Of a stretch of DNA of 64,000 nucleotides, positions 46,661-59,493 are shown piece after piece. The notes beneath the pieces were generated by a model that worked only from the letters and a program-made list of their open reading frames with translations, did not search any database and was not told the origin of the DNA. How positions within the stretch are numbered: position 1 is the first letter of the stretch; each line of letters starts with the position of its first letter. Made by a program: the position numbers and the translations under genes. Source of the stretch: Liopterus haemorrhoidalis (taxonomy: Eukaryota; Arthropoda; Insecta; Coleoptera; Dytiscidae); NCBI GenBank assembly GCA_963971575.1, contig OZ020611.1, positions 62,001 through 126,000 of the forward strand, in the 5' to 3' direction.

Positions 46661-49600
46661 TTGACTATTACTCAAAAACTAAGGCCTCTTGATTTTTTTA
46701 AATATTTTTTTATTAATCCTCACCCCAAAATTACCTAACGGCCATATTTTGGACTGTATTAGGAAAACTTTTTTATTTCAAAAAAACTAACAGAGAGTAT
46801 ATGAACATGTATCTCAAAAACTAAAAGAGATAGGGACCTGCGGTTGGAATTTTTGAAGTTTAAAGGTCCGATATATAATAAAGGCACATTTTAAAACATA
46901 TTTTAAACAAAAAAAATTTTTGAAAAATTTTGAAATTTTTGTAATGGAATTTAATTTTTCAAAAAATTATATCTCAATAACGGTAAAAGATAGGGACCTC
47001 TGGTTTAAATTTTTGAGTTCCTCAAGTCCATTTTAGTCGAAGGAAATTGGGGCCTTAATAACCAAACTTATACAAAAGCATGTATCATTAAACAAAACCC
47101 TTAGAAATGGCAAAAAATCGAAAAATCGTAAGGGGGACCCCTTCGATAAGAAATCTCGAATTTTTACAAAAAAAAATATTTCGGATTTTTCTCAAAATTG
47201 ATACACATTGGGCCGTAGATCACAAAAATAAGGTTCATTTTGGATTTTGGCCAACTGTTTTTGAGTAAATCGGAAAAAAAGTACCTAAAATTGACTATAT
47301 CGGAAAATAGTACCTAAAATTGACTATAACTCAAAAACTAAGGCCTCTTGATTTTTTTAAATATTTTTTTATTAATCCTCACCCCAAAATTACCTAACGG
47401 CCATATTTTGGACTGTATTAGGAAAACTTTTTTTTTTCAAAAAAACTAACAGAGAGTATATGAACATGTATCTCAAAAACTAAAAGAGATAGGGACCTGC
47501 GGTTGGAATTTTTGAAGTTTTAAGGTCCGATATATGGTAAAGGCACATTTTAAAACATATTTTAAACAAAAAAAATTTTTGAAAAATTTTGAAATTTTTG
47601 TAATGGAATTTAATTTTTCAAAAAATTATATCTCAATAACGGTAAAAGATAGGGACCTCTGGTTTAAATTTTTGAGTTCCTCAAGTCCATTTTAGTCGAA
47701 GGAAATTGGGGCCTTAATAACCAAACTTATACAAAAGCATGTATCATTAAACAAAACCCTAAAACATGGCAAAAAATCGAAAAATCGTAAGGGGGACCCC
47801 TTCGATAAGAAATCTCGAATTTTTACAAAAAAAAATATTTCGGATTTTTCTCAAAATTGATACACATTGGGCCGTAGATCACAAAAATAAGGTTCATTTT
47901 GGATTTTGGCCAACTGTTTTTGAGTAAATCGGAAAAAAAGTACCTAAAATTGACTATATCGGAAAATAGTACCTAAAATTGACTATAACTCAAAAACTAA
48001 GGCCTCTTGATTTTTTTAAATATTTTTTTATTAATCCTCACCCCAAAATTACCTAACGGCCATATTTTGGACTGTATTAGGAAAACTTTTTTTTTTCAAA
48101 AAAACTAACAGAGAGTATATGAACATGTATCTCAAAAACTAAAAGAGATAGGGACCTGCGGTTGGAATTTTTGAAGTTTTAAGGTCCGATTTATGGTAAA
48201 GGCACATTTTAAAACATATTTTAAACAAAAAAAATTTTTGAAAAATTTTGAAATTTTTGTAATGGAATTTAATTTTTCAAAAAATTATATCTCAATAACG
48301 GTAAAAGATAGGGACCTCTGGTTTAAATTTTTGAGTTCCTCAAGTCCATTTTAGTCGAAGGAAATTGGGGCCTTAATAACCAAACTTATACAAAAGTATG
48401 TATCATTAAACAAAACCCTTAGAAATGGCAAAAAATCGAAAAATCGTAAGGGGGACCCCTTCGATAAGAAATCTCGAATTTTTACAAAAAAAAATATTTC
48501 GGATTTTTCTCAAAATTGATACACATTGGGCCGTAGATCACAAAAATAAGGTTCATTTTGGATTTTGGCCAACTGTTTTTGAGTAAATCGGAAAAAAAGT
48601 ACCTAAAATTGACTATATCGGAAAATAGTACCTAAAATTGACTATTACTCAAAAACTAAGGCCTCTTGATTTTTTTAAATATTTTTTTATTAATCCTCAC
48701 CCCAAAATTACCTAACGGCCATATTTTGGACTGTATTAGGAAAACTTTTTTATTTCAAAAAAACTAACAGAGAGTATATGAACATGTATCTCAAAAACTA
48801 AAAGAGATAGGGACCTGCGGTTGGAATTTTTGAAGTTTAAAGGTCCGATATATAATAAAGGCACATTTTAAAACATATTTTAAACAAAAAAAATTTTTGA
48901 AAAATTTTGAAATTTTTGTAATGGAATTTAATTTTTCAAAAAATTATATCTCAATAACGGTAAAAGATAGGGACCTCTGGTTTAAATTTTTGAGTTCCTC
49001 AAGTCCATTTTAGTCGAAGGAAATTGGGGCCTTAATAACCAAACTTATACAAAAGCATGTATCATTAAACAAAACCCTTAGAAATGGCAAAAAATCGAAA
49101 AATCGTAAGGGGGACCCCTTCGATAAGAAATCTCGAATTTTTACAAAAAAAAATATTTCGGATTTTTCTCAAAATTGATACACATTGGGCCGTAGATCAC
49201 AAAAATAAGGTTCATTTTGGATTTTGGCCAACTGTTTTTGAGTAAATCGGAAAAAAAGTACCTAAAATTGACTATATCGGAAAATAGTACCTAAAATTGA
49301 CTATAACTCAAAAACTAAGGCCTCTTGATTTTTTTAAATATTTTTTTATTAATCCTCACCCCAAAATTACCTAACGGCCATATTTTGGACTGTATTAGGA
49401 AAACTTTTTTTTTTCAAAAAAACTAACAGAGAGTATATGAACATGTATCTCAAAAACTAAAAGAGATAGGGACCTGCGGTTGGAATTTTTGAAGTTTTAA
49501 GGTCCGATATATGGTAAAGGCACATTTTAAAACATATTTTAAACAAAAAAAATTTTTGAAAAATTTTGAAATTTTTGTAATGGAATTTAATTTTTCAAAA

Positions 49601-52600
49601 AATTATATCTCAATAACGGTAAAAGATAGGGACCTCTGGTTTAAATTTTTGAGTTCCTCAAGTCCATTTTAGTCGAAGGAAATTGGGGCCTTAATAACCA
49701 AACTTATACAAAAGCATGTATCATTAAACAAAACCCTTAGAAATGGCAAAAAATCGAAAAATCGTAAGGGGGACCCCTTCGATAAGAAATCTCGAATTTT
49801 TACAAAAAAAAATATTTCGGATTTTTCTCAAAATTGATACACATTGGGCCGTAGATCACAAAAATAAGGTTCATTTTGGATTTTGGCCAACTGTTTTTGA
49901 GTAAATCTGAAAAAAAGTACCTAAAATTGACTATATCGGAAAATAGTACCTAAAATTGACTATAACTCAAAAACTAAGGCCTCTTGATTTTTTTAAATAT
50001 TTTTTTATTAATCCTCACCCCAAAATTACCTAACGGCCATATTTTGGACTGTATTAGGAAAACTTTTTTTTTTCAAAAAAACTAACAGAGAGTATATGAA
50101 CATGTATCTCAAAAACTAAAAGAGATAGGGACCTGCGGTTGGAATTTTTGAAGTTTTAAGGTCCGATATATGGTAAAGGCACATTTTAAAACATATTTTA
50201 AACAAAAAAAATTTTTGAAAAATTTTGAAATTTTTGTAATGGAATTTAATTTTTCAAAAAATTATATCTCAATAACGGTAAAAGATAGGGACCTCTGGTT
50301 TAAATTTTTGAGTTCCTCAAGTCCATTTTAGTCGAAGGAAATTGGGGCCTTAATAACCAAACTTATACAAAAGCATGTATCATTAAACAAAACCCTTAGA
50401 AATGGCAAAATATCGAAAAATCGTAAGGGGGACCCCTTCGATAAGAAATCTCGAATTTTTACAAAAAAAAATATTTCGGATTTTTCTCATAATTGATACA
50501 CATTGGGCCGTAGATCACAAAAATAAGGTTCATTTTGGATTTTGGCCAACTGTTTTTGAGTAAATCGGAAAAAAAGTACCTAAAATTGACTATATCGGAA
50601 AATAGTACCTAAAATTGACTATTACTCAAAAACTAAGGCCTCTTGATTTTTTTAAATATTTTTTTATTAATCCTCACCCCAAAATTACCTAACGGCCATA
50701 TTTTGGACTGTATTAGGAAAACTTTTTTATTTCAAAAAAACTAACAGAGAGTATATGAACATGTATCTCAAAAACTAAAAGAGATAGGGACCTGCGGTTG
50801 GAATTTTTGAAGTTTAAAGGTCCGATATATAATAAAGGCACATTTTAAAACATATTTTAAACAAAAAAAATTTTTGAAAAATTTTGAAATTTTTGTAATG
50901 GAATTTAATTTTTCAAAAAATTATATCTCAATAACGGTAAAAGATAGGGACCTCTGGTTTAAATTTTTGAGTTCCTCAAGTCCATTTTAGTCGAAGGAAA
51001 TTGGGGCCTTAATAACCAAACTTATACAAAAGCATGTATCATTAAACAAAACCCTTAGAAATGGCAAAAAATCGAAAAATCGTAAGGGGGACCCCTTCGA
51101 TAAGAAATCTCGAATTTTTACAAAAAAAAATATTTCGGATTTTTCTCAAAATTGATACACATTGGGCCGTAGATCACAAAAATAAGGTTCATTTTGGATT
51201 TTGGCCAACTGTTTTTGAGTAAATCGGAAAAAAAGTACCTAAAATTGACTATATCGGAAAATAGTACCTAAAATTGACTATAACTCAAAAACTAAGGCCT
51301 CTTGATTTTTTTAAATATTTTTTTATTAATCCTCACCCCAAAATTACCTAACGGCCATATTTTGGACTGTATTAGGAAAACTTTTTTTTTTCAAAAAAAC
51401 TAACAGAGAGTATATGAACATGTATCTCAAAAACTAAAAGAGATAGGGACCTGCGGTTGGAATTTTTGAAGTTTTAAGGTCCGATATATGGTAAAGGCAC
51501 ATTTTAAAACATATTTTAAACAAAAAAAATTTTTGAAAAATTTTGAAATTTTTGTAATGGAATTTAATTTTTCAAAAAATTATATCTCAATAACGGTAAA
51601 AGATAGGGACCTCTGGTTTAAATTTTTGAGTTCCTCAAGTCCATTTTAGTCGAAGGAAATTGGGGCCTTAATAACCAAACTTATACAAAAGCATGTATCA
51701 TTAAACAAAACCCTTAGAAATGGCAAAAAATCGAAAAATCGTAAGGGGGACCCCTTCGATAAGAAATCTCGAATTTTTACAAAAAAAAATATTTCGGATT
51801 TTTCTCAAAATTGATACACATTGGGCCGTAGATCACAAAAATAAGGTTCATTTTGGATTTTGGCCAACTGTTTTTGAGTAAATCTGAAAAAAAGTACCTA
51901 AAATTGACTATATCGGAAAATAGTACCTAAAATTGACTATAACTCAAAAACTAAGGCCTCTTGATTTTTTTAAATATTTTTTTATTAATCCTCACCCCAA
52001 AATTACCTAACGGCCATATTTTGGACTGTATTAGGAAAACTTTTTTTTTTCAAAAAAACTAACAGAGAGTATATGAACATGTATCTCAAAAACTAAAAGA
52101 GATAGGGACCTGCGGTTGGAATTTTTGAAGTTCTAAGGTCCGATATATGGTAAAGGCACATTTTAAAACATATTTTAAACAAAAAAAATTTTTGAAAAAT
52201 TTTGAAATTTTTGTAATGGAATTTAATTTTTCAAAAAATTATATCTCAATAACGGTAAAAGATAGGGACCTCTGGTTTAAATTTTTGAGTTCCTCAAGTC
52301 CATTTTAGTCGAAGGAAATTGGGGCCTTAATAACCAAACTTATACAAAAGCATGTATCATTAAACAAAACCCTTAGAAATGGCAAAAAATCGAAAAATCG
52401 TAAGGGGGACCCCTTCGATAAGAAATCTCGAATTTTTACAAAAAAAAATATTTCGGATTTTTCTCAAAATTGATACACATTGGGCCGTAGATCACAAAAA
52501 TAAGGTTCATTTTGGATTTTGGCCAACTGTTTTTGAGTAAATCGGAAAAAAAGTACCTAAAATTGACTATATAGGAAAATAGTACCTAAAATTGACTATT

Positions 52601-55600
52601 ACTCAAAAACTAAGGCCTCTTGATTTTTTTAAATATTTTTTTATTAATCCTCACCCCAAAATTACCTAACGGCCATATTTTGGACTGTATTAGGAAAACT
52701 TTTTTATTTCAAAAAAACTAACAGAGAGTATATGAACATGTATCTCAAAAACTAAAAGAGATAGGGACCTGCGGTTGGAATTTTTGAAGTTTAAAGGTCC
52801 GATATATAATAAAGGCACATTTTAAAACATATTTTAAACAAAAAAAATTTTTGAAAAATTTTGAAATTTTTGTAATGGAATTTAATTTTTCAAAAAATTA
52901 TATCTCAATAACGGTAAAAGATAGGGACCTCTGGTTTAAATTTTTGAGTTCCTCAAGTCCATTTTAGTCGAAGGAAATTGGGGCCTTAATAACCAAACTT
53001 ATACAAAAGCATGTATCATTAAACAAAACCCTTAGAAATGGCAAAAAATCGAAAAATCGTAAGGGGGACCCCTTCGATAAGAAATCTCGAATTTTTACAA
53101 AAAAAAATATTTCGGATTTTTCTCAAAATTGATACACATTGGGCCGTAGATCACAAAAATAAGGTTCATTTTGGATTTTGGCCAACTGTTTTTGAGTAAA
53201 TCGGAAAAAAAGTACCTAAAATTGACTATATCGGAAAATAGTACCTAAAATTGACTATAACTCAAAAACTAAGGCCTCTTGATTTTTTTAAATATTTTTT
53301 TATTAATCCTCACCCCAAAATTACCTAACGGCCATATTTTGGACTGTATTAGGAAAACTTTTTTTTTTCAAAAAAACAAACAGAGAGTATATGAACATGT
53401 ATCTCAAAAACTAAAAGAGATAGGGACCTGCGGTTGGAATTTTTGAAGTTTTAAGGTCCGATATATGGTAAAGGCACATTTTAAAACATATTTTAAACAA
53501 AAAAAATTTTTGAAAAATTTTGAAATTTTTGTAATGGAATTTAATTTTTCAAAAAATTATATCTCAATAACGGTAAAAGATAGGGACCTCTGGTTTAAAT
53601 TTTTGAGTTCCTCAAGTCCATTTTAGTCGAAGGAAATTGGGGCCTTAATAACCAAACTTATACAAAAGCATGTATCATTAAACAAAACCCTAAAACATGG
53701 CAAAAAATCGAAAAATCGTAAGGGGGACCCCTTCGATAAGAAATCTCGAATTTTTACAAAAAAAAATATTTCGGATTTTTCTCAAAATTGATACACATTG
53801 GGCCGTAGATCACAAAAATAAGGTTCATTTTGGATTTTGGCCAACTGTTTTTGAGTAAATCGGAAAAAAAGTACCTAAAATTGACTATATCGGAAAATAG
53901 TACCTAAAATTGACTATAACTCAAAAACTAAGGCCTCTTGATTTTTTTAAATATTTTTTTATTAATCCTCACCCCAAAATTACCTAACGGCCATATTTTG
54001 GACTGTATTAGGAAAACTTTTTTTTTTCAAAAAAACTAACAGAGAGTATATGAACATGTATCTCAAAAACTAAAAGAGATAGGGACCTGCGGTTGGAATT
54101 TTTGAAGTTTTAAGGTCCGATATATGGTAAAGGCACATTTTAAAACATATTTTAAACAAAAAAAATTTTTGAAAAATTTTGAAATTTTTGTAATGGAATT
54201 TAATTTTTCAAAAAATTATATCTCAATAACGGTAAAAGATAGGGACCTCTGGTTTAAATTTTTGAGTTCCTCAAGTCCATTTTAGTCGAAGGAAATTGGG
54301 GCCTTAATAACCAAACTTATACAAAAGTATGTATCATTAAACAAAACCCTTAGAAATGGCAAAAAATCGAAAAATCGTAAGGGGGACCCCTTCGATAAGA
54401 AATCTCGAATTTTTACAAAAAAAAATATTTCGGATTTTTCTCAAAATTGATACACATTGGGCCGTAGATCACAAAAATAAGGTTCATTTTGGATTTTGGC
54501 CAACTGTTTTTGAGTAAATCGGAAAAAAAGTACCTAAAATTGACTATATCGGAAAATAGTACCTAAAATTGACTATTACTCAAAAACTAAGGCCTCTTGA
54601 TTTTTTTAAATATTTTTTTATTAATCCTCACCCCAAAATTACCTAACGGCCATATTTTGGACTGTATTAGGAAAACTTTTTTATTTCAAAAAAACTAACA
54701 GAGAGTATATGAACATGTATCTCAAAAACTAAAAGAGATAGGGACCTGCGGTTGGAATTTTTGAAGTTTAAAGGTCCGATATATAATAAAGGCACATTTT
54801 AAAACATATTTTAAACAAAAAAAATTTTTGAAAAATTTTGAAATTTTTGTAATGGAATTTAATTTTTCAAAAAATTATATCTCAATAACGGTAAAAGATA
54901 GGGACCTCTGGTTTAAATTTTTGAGTTCCTCAAGTCCATTTTAGTCGAAGGAAATTGGGGCCTTAATAACCAAACTTATACAAAAGCATGTATCATTAAA
55001 CAAAACCCTTAGAAATGGCAAAAAATCGAAAAATCGTAAGGGGGACCCCTTCGATAAGAAATCTCGAATTTTTACAAAAAAAAATATTTCGGATTTTTCT
55101 CAAAATTGATACACATTGGGCCGTAGATCACAAAAATAAGGTTCATTTTGGATTTTGGCCAACTGTTTTTGAGTAAATCGGAAAAAAAGTACCTAAAATT
55201 GACTATATCGGAAAATAGTACCTAAAATTGACTATAACTCAAAAACTAAGGCCTCTTGATTTTTTTAAATATTTTTTTATTAATCCTCACCCCAAAATTA
55301 CCTAACGGCCATATTTTGGACTGTATTAGGAAAACTTTTTTTTTTCAAAAAAACTAACAGAGAGTATATGAACATGTATCTCAAAAACTAAAAGAGATAG
55401 GGACCTGCGGTTGGAATTTTTGAAGTTTTAAGGTCCGATATATGGTAAAGGCACATTTTAAAACATATTTTAAACAAAAAAAATTTTTGAAAAATTTTGA
55501 AATTTTTGTAATGGAATTTAATTTTTCAAAAAATTATATCTCAATAACGGTAAAAGATAGGGACCTCTGGTTTAAATTTTTGAGTTCCTCAAGTCCATTT

Positions 55601-58515
55601 TAGTCGAAGGAAATTGGGGCCTTAATAACCAAACTTATACAAAAGCATGTATCATTAAACAAAACCCTTAGAAATGGCAAAAAATCGAAAAATCGTAAGG
55701 GGGACCCCTTCGATAATAAATCTCGAATTTTTACAAAAAAAAATATTTCGGATTTTTCTCAAAATTGATACACATTGGGCCGTAGATCACAAAAATAAGG
55801 TTCATTTTGGATTTTGGCCAACTGTTTTTGAGTAAATCGGAAAAAAAGTACCTAAAATTGACTATATAGGAAAATAGTACCTAAAATTGACTATTACTCA
55901 AAAACTAAGGCCTCTTGATTTTTTTAAATATTTTTTTATTAATCCTCACCCCAAAATTACCTAACGGCCATATTTTGGACTGTATTAGGAAAACTTTTTT
56001 ATTTCAAAAAAACTAACAGAGAGTATATGAACATGTATCTCAAAAACTAAAAGAGATAGGGACCTGCGGTTGGAATTTTTGAAGTTTAAAGGTCCGATAT
56101 ATAATAAAGGCACATTTTAAAACATATTTTAAACAAAAAAAATTTTTGAAAAATTTTGAAATTTTTGTAATGGAATTTAATTTTTCAAAAAATTATATCT
56201 CAATAACGGTAAAAGATAGGGACCTCTGGTTTAAATTTTTGAGTTCCTCAAGTCCATTTTAGTCGAAGGAAATTGGGGCCTTAATAACCAAACTTATACA
56301 AAAGCATGTATCATTAAACAAAACCCTTAGAAATGGCAAAAAATCGAAAAATCGTAAGGGGGACCCCTTCGATAAGAAATCTCGAATTTTTACAAAAAAA
56401 AATATTTCGGATTTTTCTCAAAATTGATACACATTGGGCCGTAGATCACAAAAATAAGGTTCATTTTGGATTTTGGCCAACTGTTTTTGAGTAAATCGGA
56501 AAAAAAGTACCTAAAATTGACTATATCGGAAAATAGTACCTAAAATTGACTATAACTCAAAAACTAAGGCCTCTTGATTTTTTTAAATATTTTTTTATTA
56601 ATCCTCACCCCAAAATTACCTAACGGCCATATTTTGGACTGTATTAGGAAAACTTTTTTTTTTCAAAAAAACTAACAGAGAGTATATGAACATGTATCTC
56701 AAAAACTAAAAGAGATAGGGACCTGCGGTTGGAATTTTTGAAGTTTTAAGGTCCGATATATGGTAAAGGCACATTTTAAAACATATTTTAAACAAAAAAA
56801 ATTTTTGAAAAATTTTGAAATTTTTGTAATGGAATTTAATTTTTCAAAAAATTATATCTCAATAACGGTAAAAGATAGGGACCTCTGGTTTAAATTTTTG
56901 AGTTCCTCAAGTCCATTTTAGTCGAAGGAAATTGGGGCCTTAATAACCAAACTTATACAAAAGCATGTATCATTAAACAAAACCCTAAAACATGGCAAAA
57001 AATCGAAAAATCGTAAGGGGGACCCCTTCGATAAGAAATCTCGAATTTTTACAAAAAAAAATATTTCGGATTTTTCTCAAAATTGATACACATTGGGCCG
57101 TAGATCACAAAAATAAGGTTCATTTTGGATTTTGGCCAACTGTTTTTGAGTAAATCGGAAAAAAAGTACCTAAAATTGACTATATCGGAAAATAGTACCT
57201 AAAATTGACTATAACTCAAAAACTAAGGCCTCTTGATTTTTTTAAATATTTTTTTATTAATCCTCACCCCAAAATTACCTAACGGCCATATTTTGGACTG
57301 TATTAGGAAAACTTTTTTTTTTCAAAAAAACTAACAGAGAGTATATGAACATGTATCTCAAAAACTAAAAGAGATAGGGACCTGCGGTTGGAATTTTTGA
57401 AGTTTTAAGGTCCGATATATGGTAAAGGCACATTTCAAAACATATTTTAAACAAAAAAAATTTTTGAAAAATTTTGAAATTTTTGTAATGGAATTTAATT
57501 TTTCAAAAAATTATATCTCAATAACGGTAAAAGATAGGGACCTCTGGTTTAAATTTTTGAGTTCCTCAAGTCCATTTTAGTCGAAGGAAATTGGGGCCTT
57601 AATAACCAAACTTATACAAAAGTATGTATCATTAAACAAAACCCTTAGAAATGGCAAAAAATCGAAAAATCGTAAGGGGGACCCCTTCGATAAGAAATCT
57701 CGAATTTTTACAAAAAAAAATATTTCGGATTTTTCTCAAAATTGATACACATTGGGCCGTAGATCACAAAAATAAGGTTCATTTTGGATTTTGGCCAACT
57801 GTTTTTGAGTAAATCGGAAAAAAAGTACCTAAAATTGACTATATCGGAAAATAGTACCTAAAATTGACTATAACTCAAAAACTAAGGCCTCTTGATTTTT
57901 TTAAATATTTTTTTATTAATCCTCACCCCAAAATTACCTAACGGCCATATTTTGGACTGTATTAGGAAAACTTTTTTATTTCAAAAAAACTAACAGAGAG
58001 TATATGAACATGTATCTCAAAAACTAAAAGAGATAGGGACCTGCGGTTGGAATTTTTGAAGTTTAAAGGTCCGATATATAATAAAGGCACATTTTAAAAC
58101 ATATTTTAAACAAAAAAAATTTTTGAAAAATTTTGAAATTTTTGTAATGGAATTTAATTTTTCAAAAAATTATATCTCAATAACGGTAAAAGATAGGGAC
58201 CTCTGGTTTAAATTTTTGAGTTCCTCAAGTCCATTTTAGTCGAAGGAAATTGGGGCCTTAATAACCAAACTTATACAAAAGCATGTATCATTAAACAAAA
58301 CCCTTAGAAATGGCAAAAAATCGAAAAATCGTAAGGGGGACCCCTTCGATAAGAAATCTCGAATTTTTACAAAAAAAAATATTTCGGATTTTTCTCAAAA
58401 TTGATACACATTGGGCCGTAGATCACAAAAATAAGGTTCATTTTGGATTTTGGCCAACTGTTTTTGAGTAAATCGGAAAAAAAGTACCTAAAATTGACTA
58501 TATCGGAAAATAGTA

Positions 58516-59493
58516 CCTAAAATTGACTATAACTCAAAAACTAAGGCCTCTTGATTTTTTTAAATATTTTTTTATTAATCCTCACCCCAAAATTACCTAA
58601 CGGCCATATTTTGGACTGTATTAGGAAAACTTTTTTTTTTCAAAAAAACTAACAGAGAGTATATGAACATGTATCTCAAAAACTAAAAGAGATAGGGACC
58701 TGCGGTTGGAATTTTTGAAGTTTTAAGGTCCGATATATAATAAAGGCACATTTTAAAACATATTTTAAACAAAAAAAATTTTTGAAAAATTTTGAAATTT
58801 TTGTAATGGAATTTAATTTTTCAAAAAATTATATCTCAATAACGGTAAAAGATAGGGACCTCTGGCCTCTTGATTTTTTTAAATATTTTTTTATTAATCC
58901 TCACCCCAAAATTACCTAACGGCCATATTTTGGACTGTATTAGGAAAACTTTTTTTTTTCAAAAAAACTAACAGAGAGTATATGAACATGTATCTCAAAA
59001 ACTAAAAGAGATAGGGACCTGCGGTTGGAATTTTTGAAGTTTTAAGGTCCGATATATGGTAAAGGCACATTTTAAAACATATTTTAAACAAAAAAAATTT
59101 TTGAAAAATTTTGAAATTTTTGTAATGGAATTTAATTTTTCAAAAAATTATATCTCAATAACGGTAAAAGATAGGGACCTCTGGTTTAAATTTTTGAGTT
59201 CCTCAAGTCCATTTTAGTCGAAGGAAATTGGGGCCTTAATAACCAAACTTATACAAAAGCATGTATCATTAAACAAAACCCTTAGAAATGGCAAAAAATC
59301 GAAAAATCGTAAGGGGGACCCCTTCGATAAGAAATCTCGAATTTTTACAAAAAAAAATATTTCGGATTTTTCTCAAAATTGATACACATTGGGCCGTAGA
59401 TCACAAAAATAAGGTTCATTTTGGATTTTGGCCAACTGTTTTTGAGTAAATCTGAAAAAAAGTACCTAAAATTGACTATATCGGAAAATAGTA
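58516..59493 (+). repeat. Truncated, chimeric satellite unit (340 bp deletion)
   Basis: The unit starting at 58516 runs normally to ...gacctctgg (about 58865) and then jumps to cctcttgattttt, which belongs near base 30 of the next unit. The distance to the next full start (59494) is 978 bp instead of 1,318, so 340 bp are missing. The joint shares only gg between the two parents, so it looks like end joining or illegitimate recombination rather than in-register exchange. The unit is also a hybrid, with common-type gttttaagg but B-type tatataataaagg. Confidence 0.85.
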
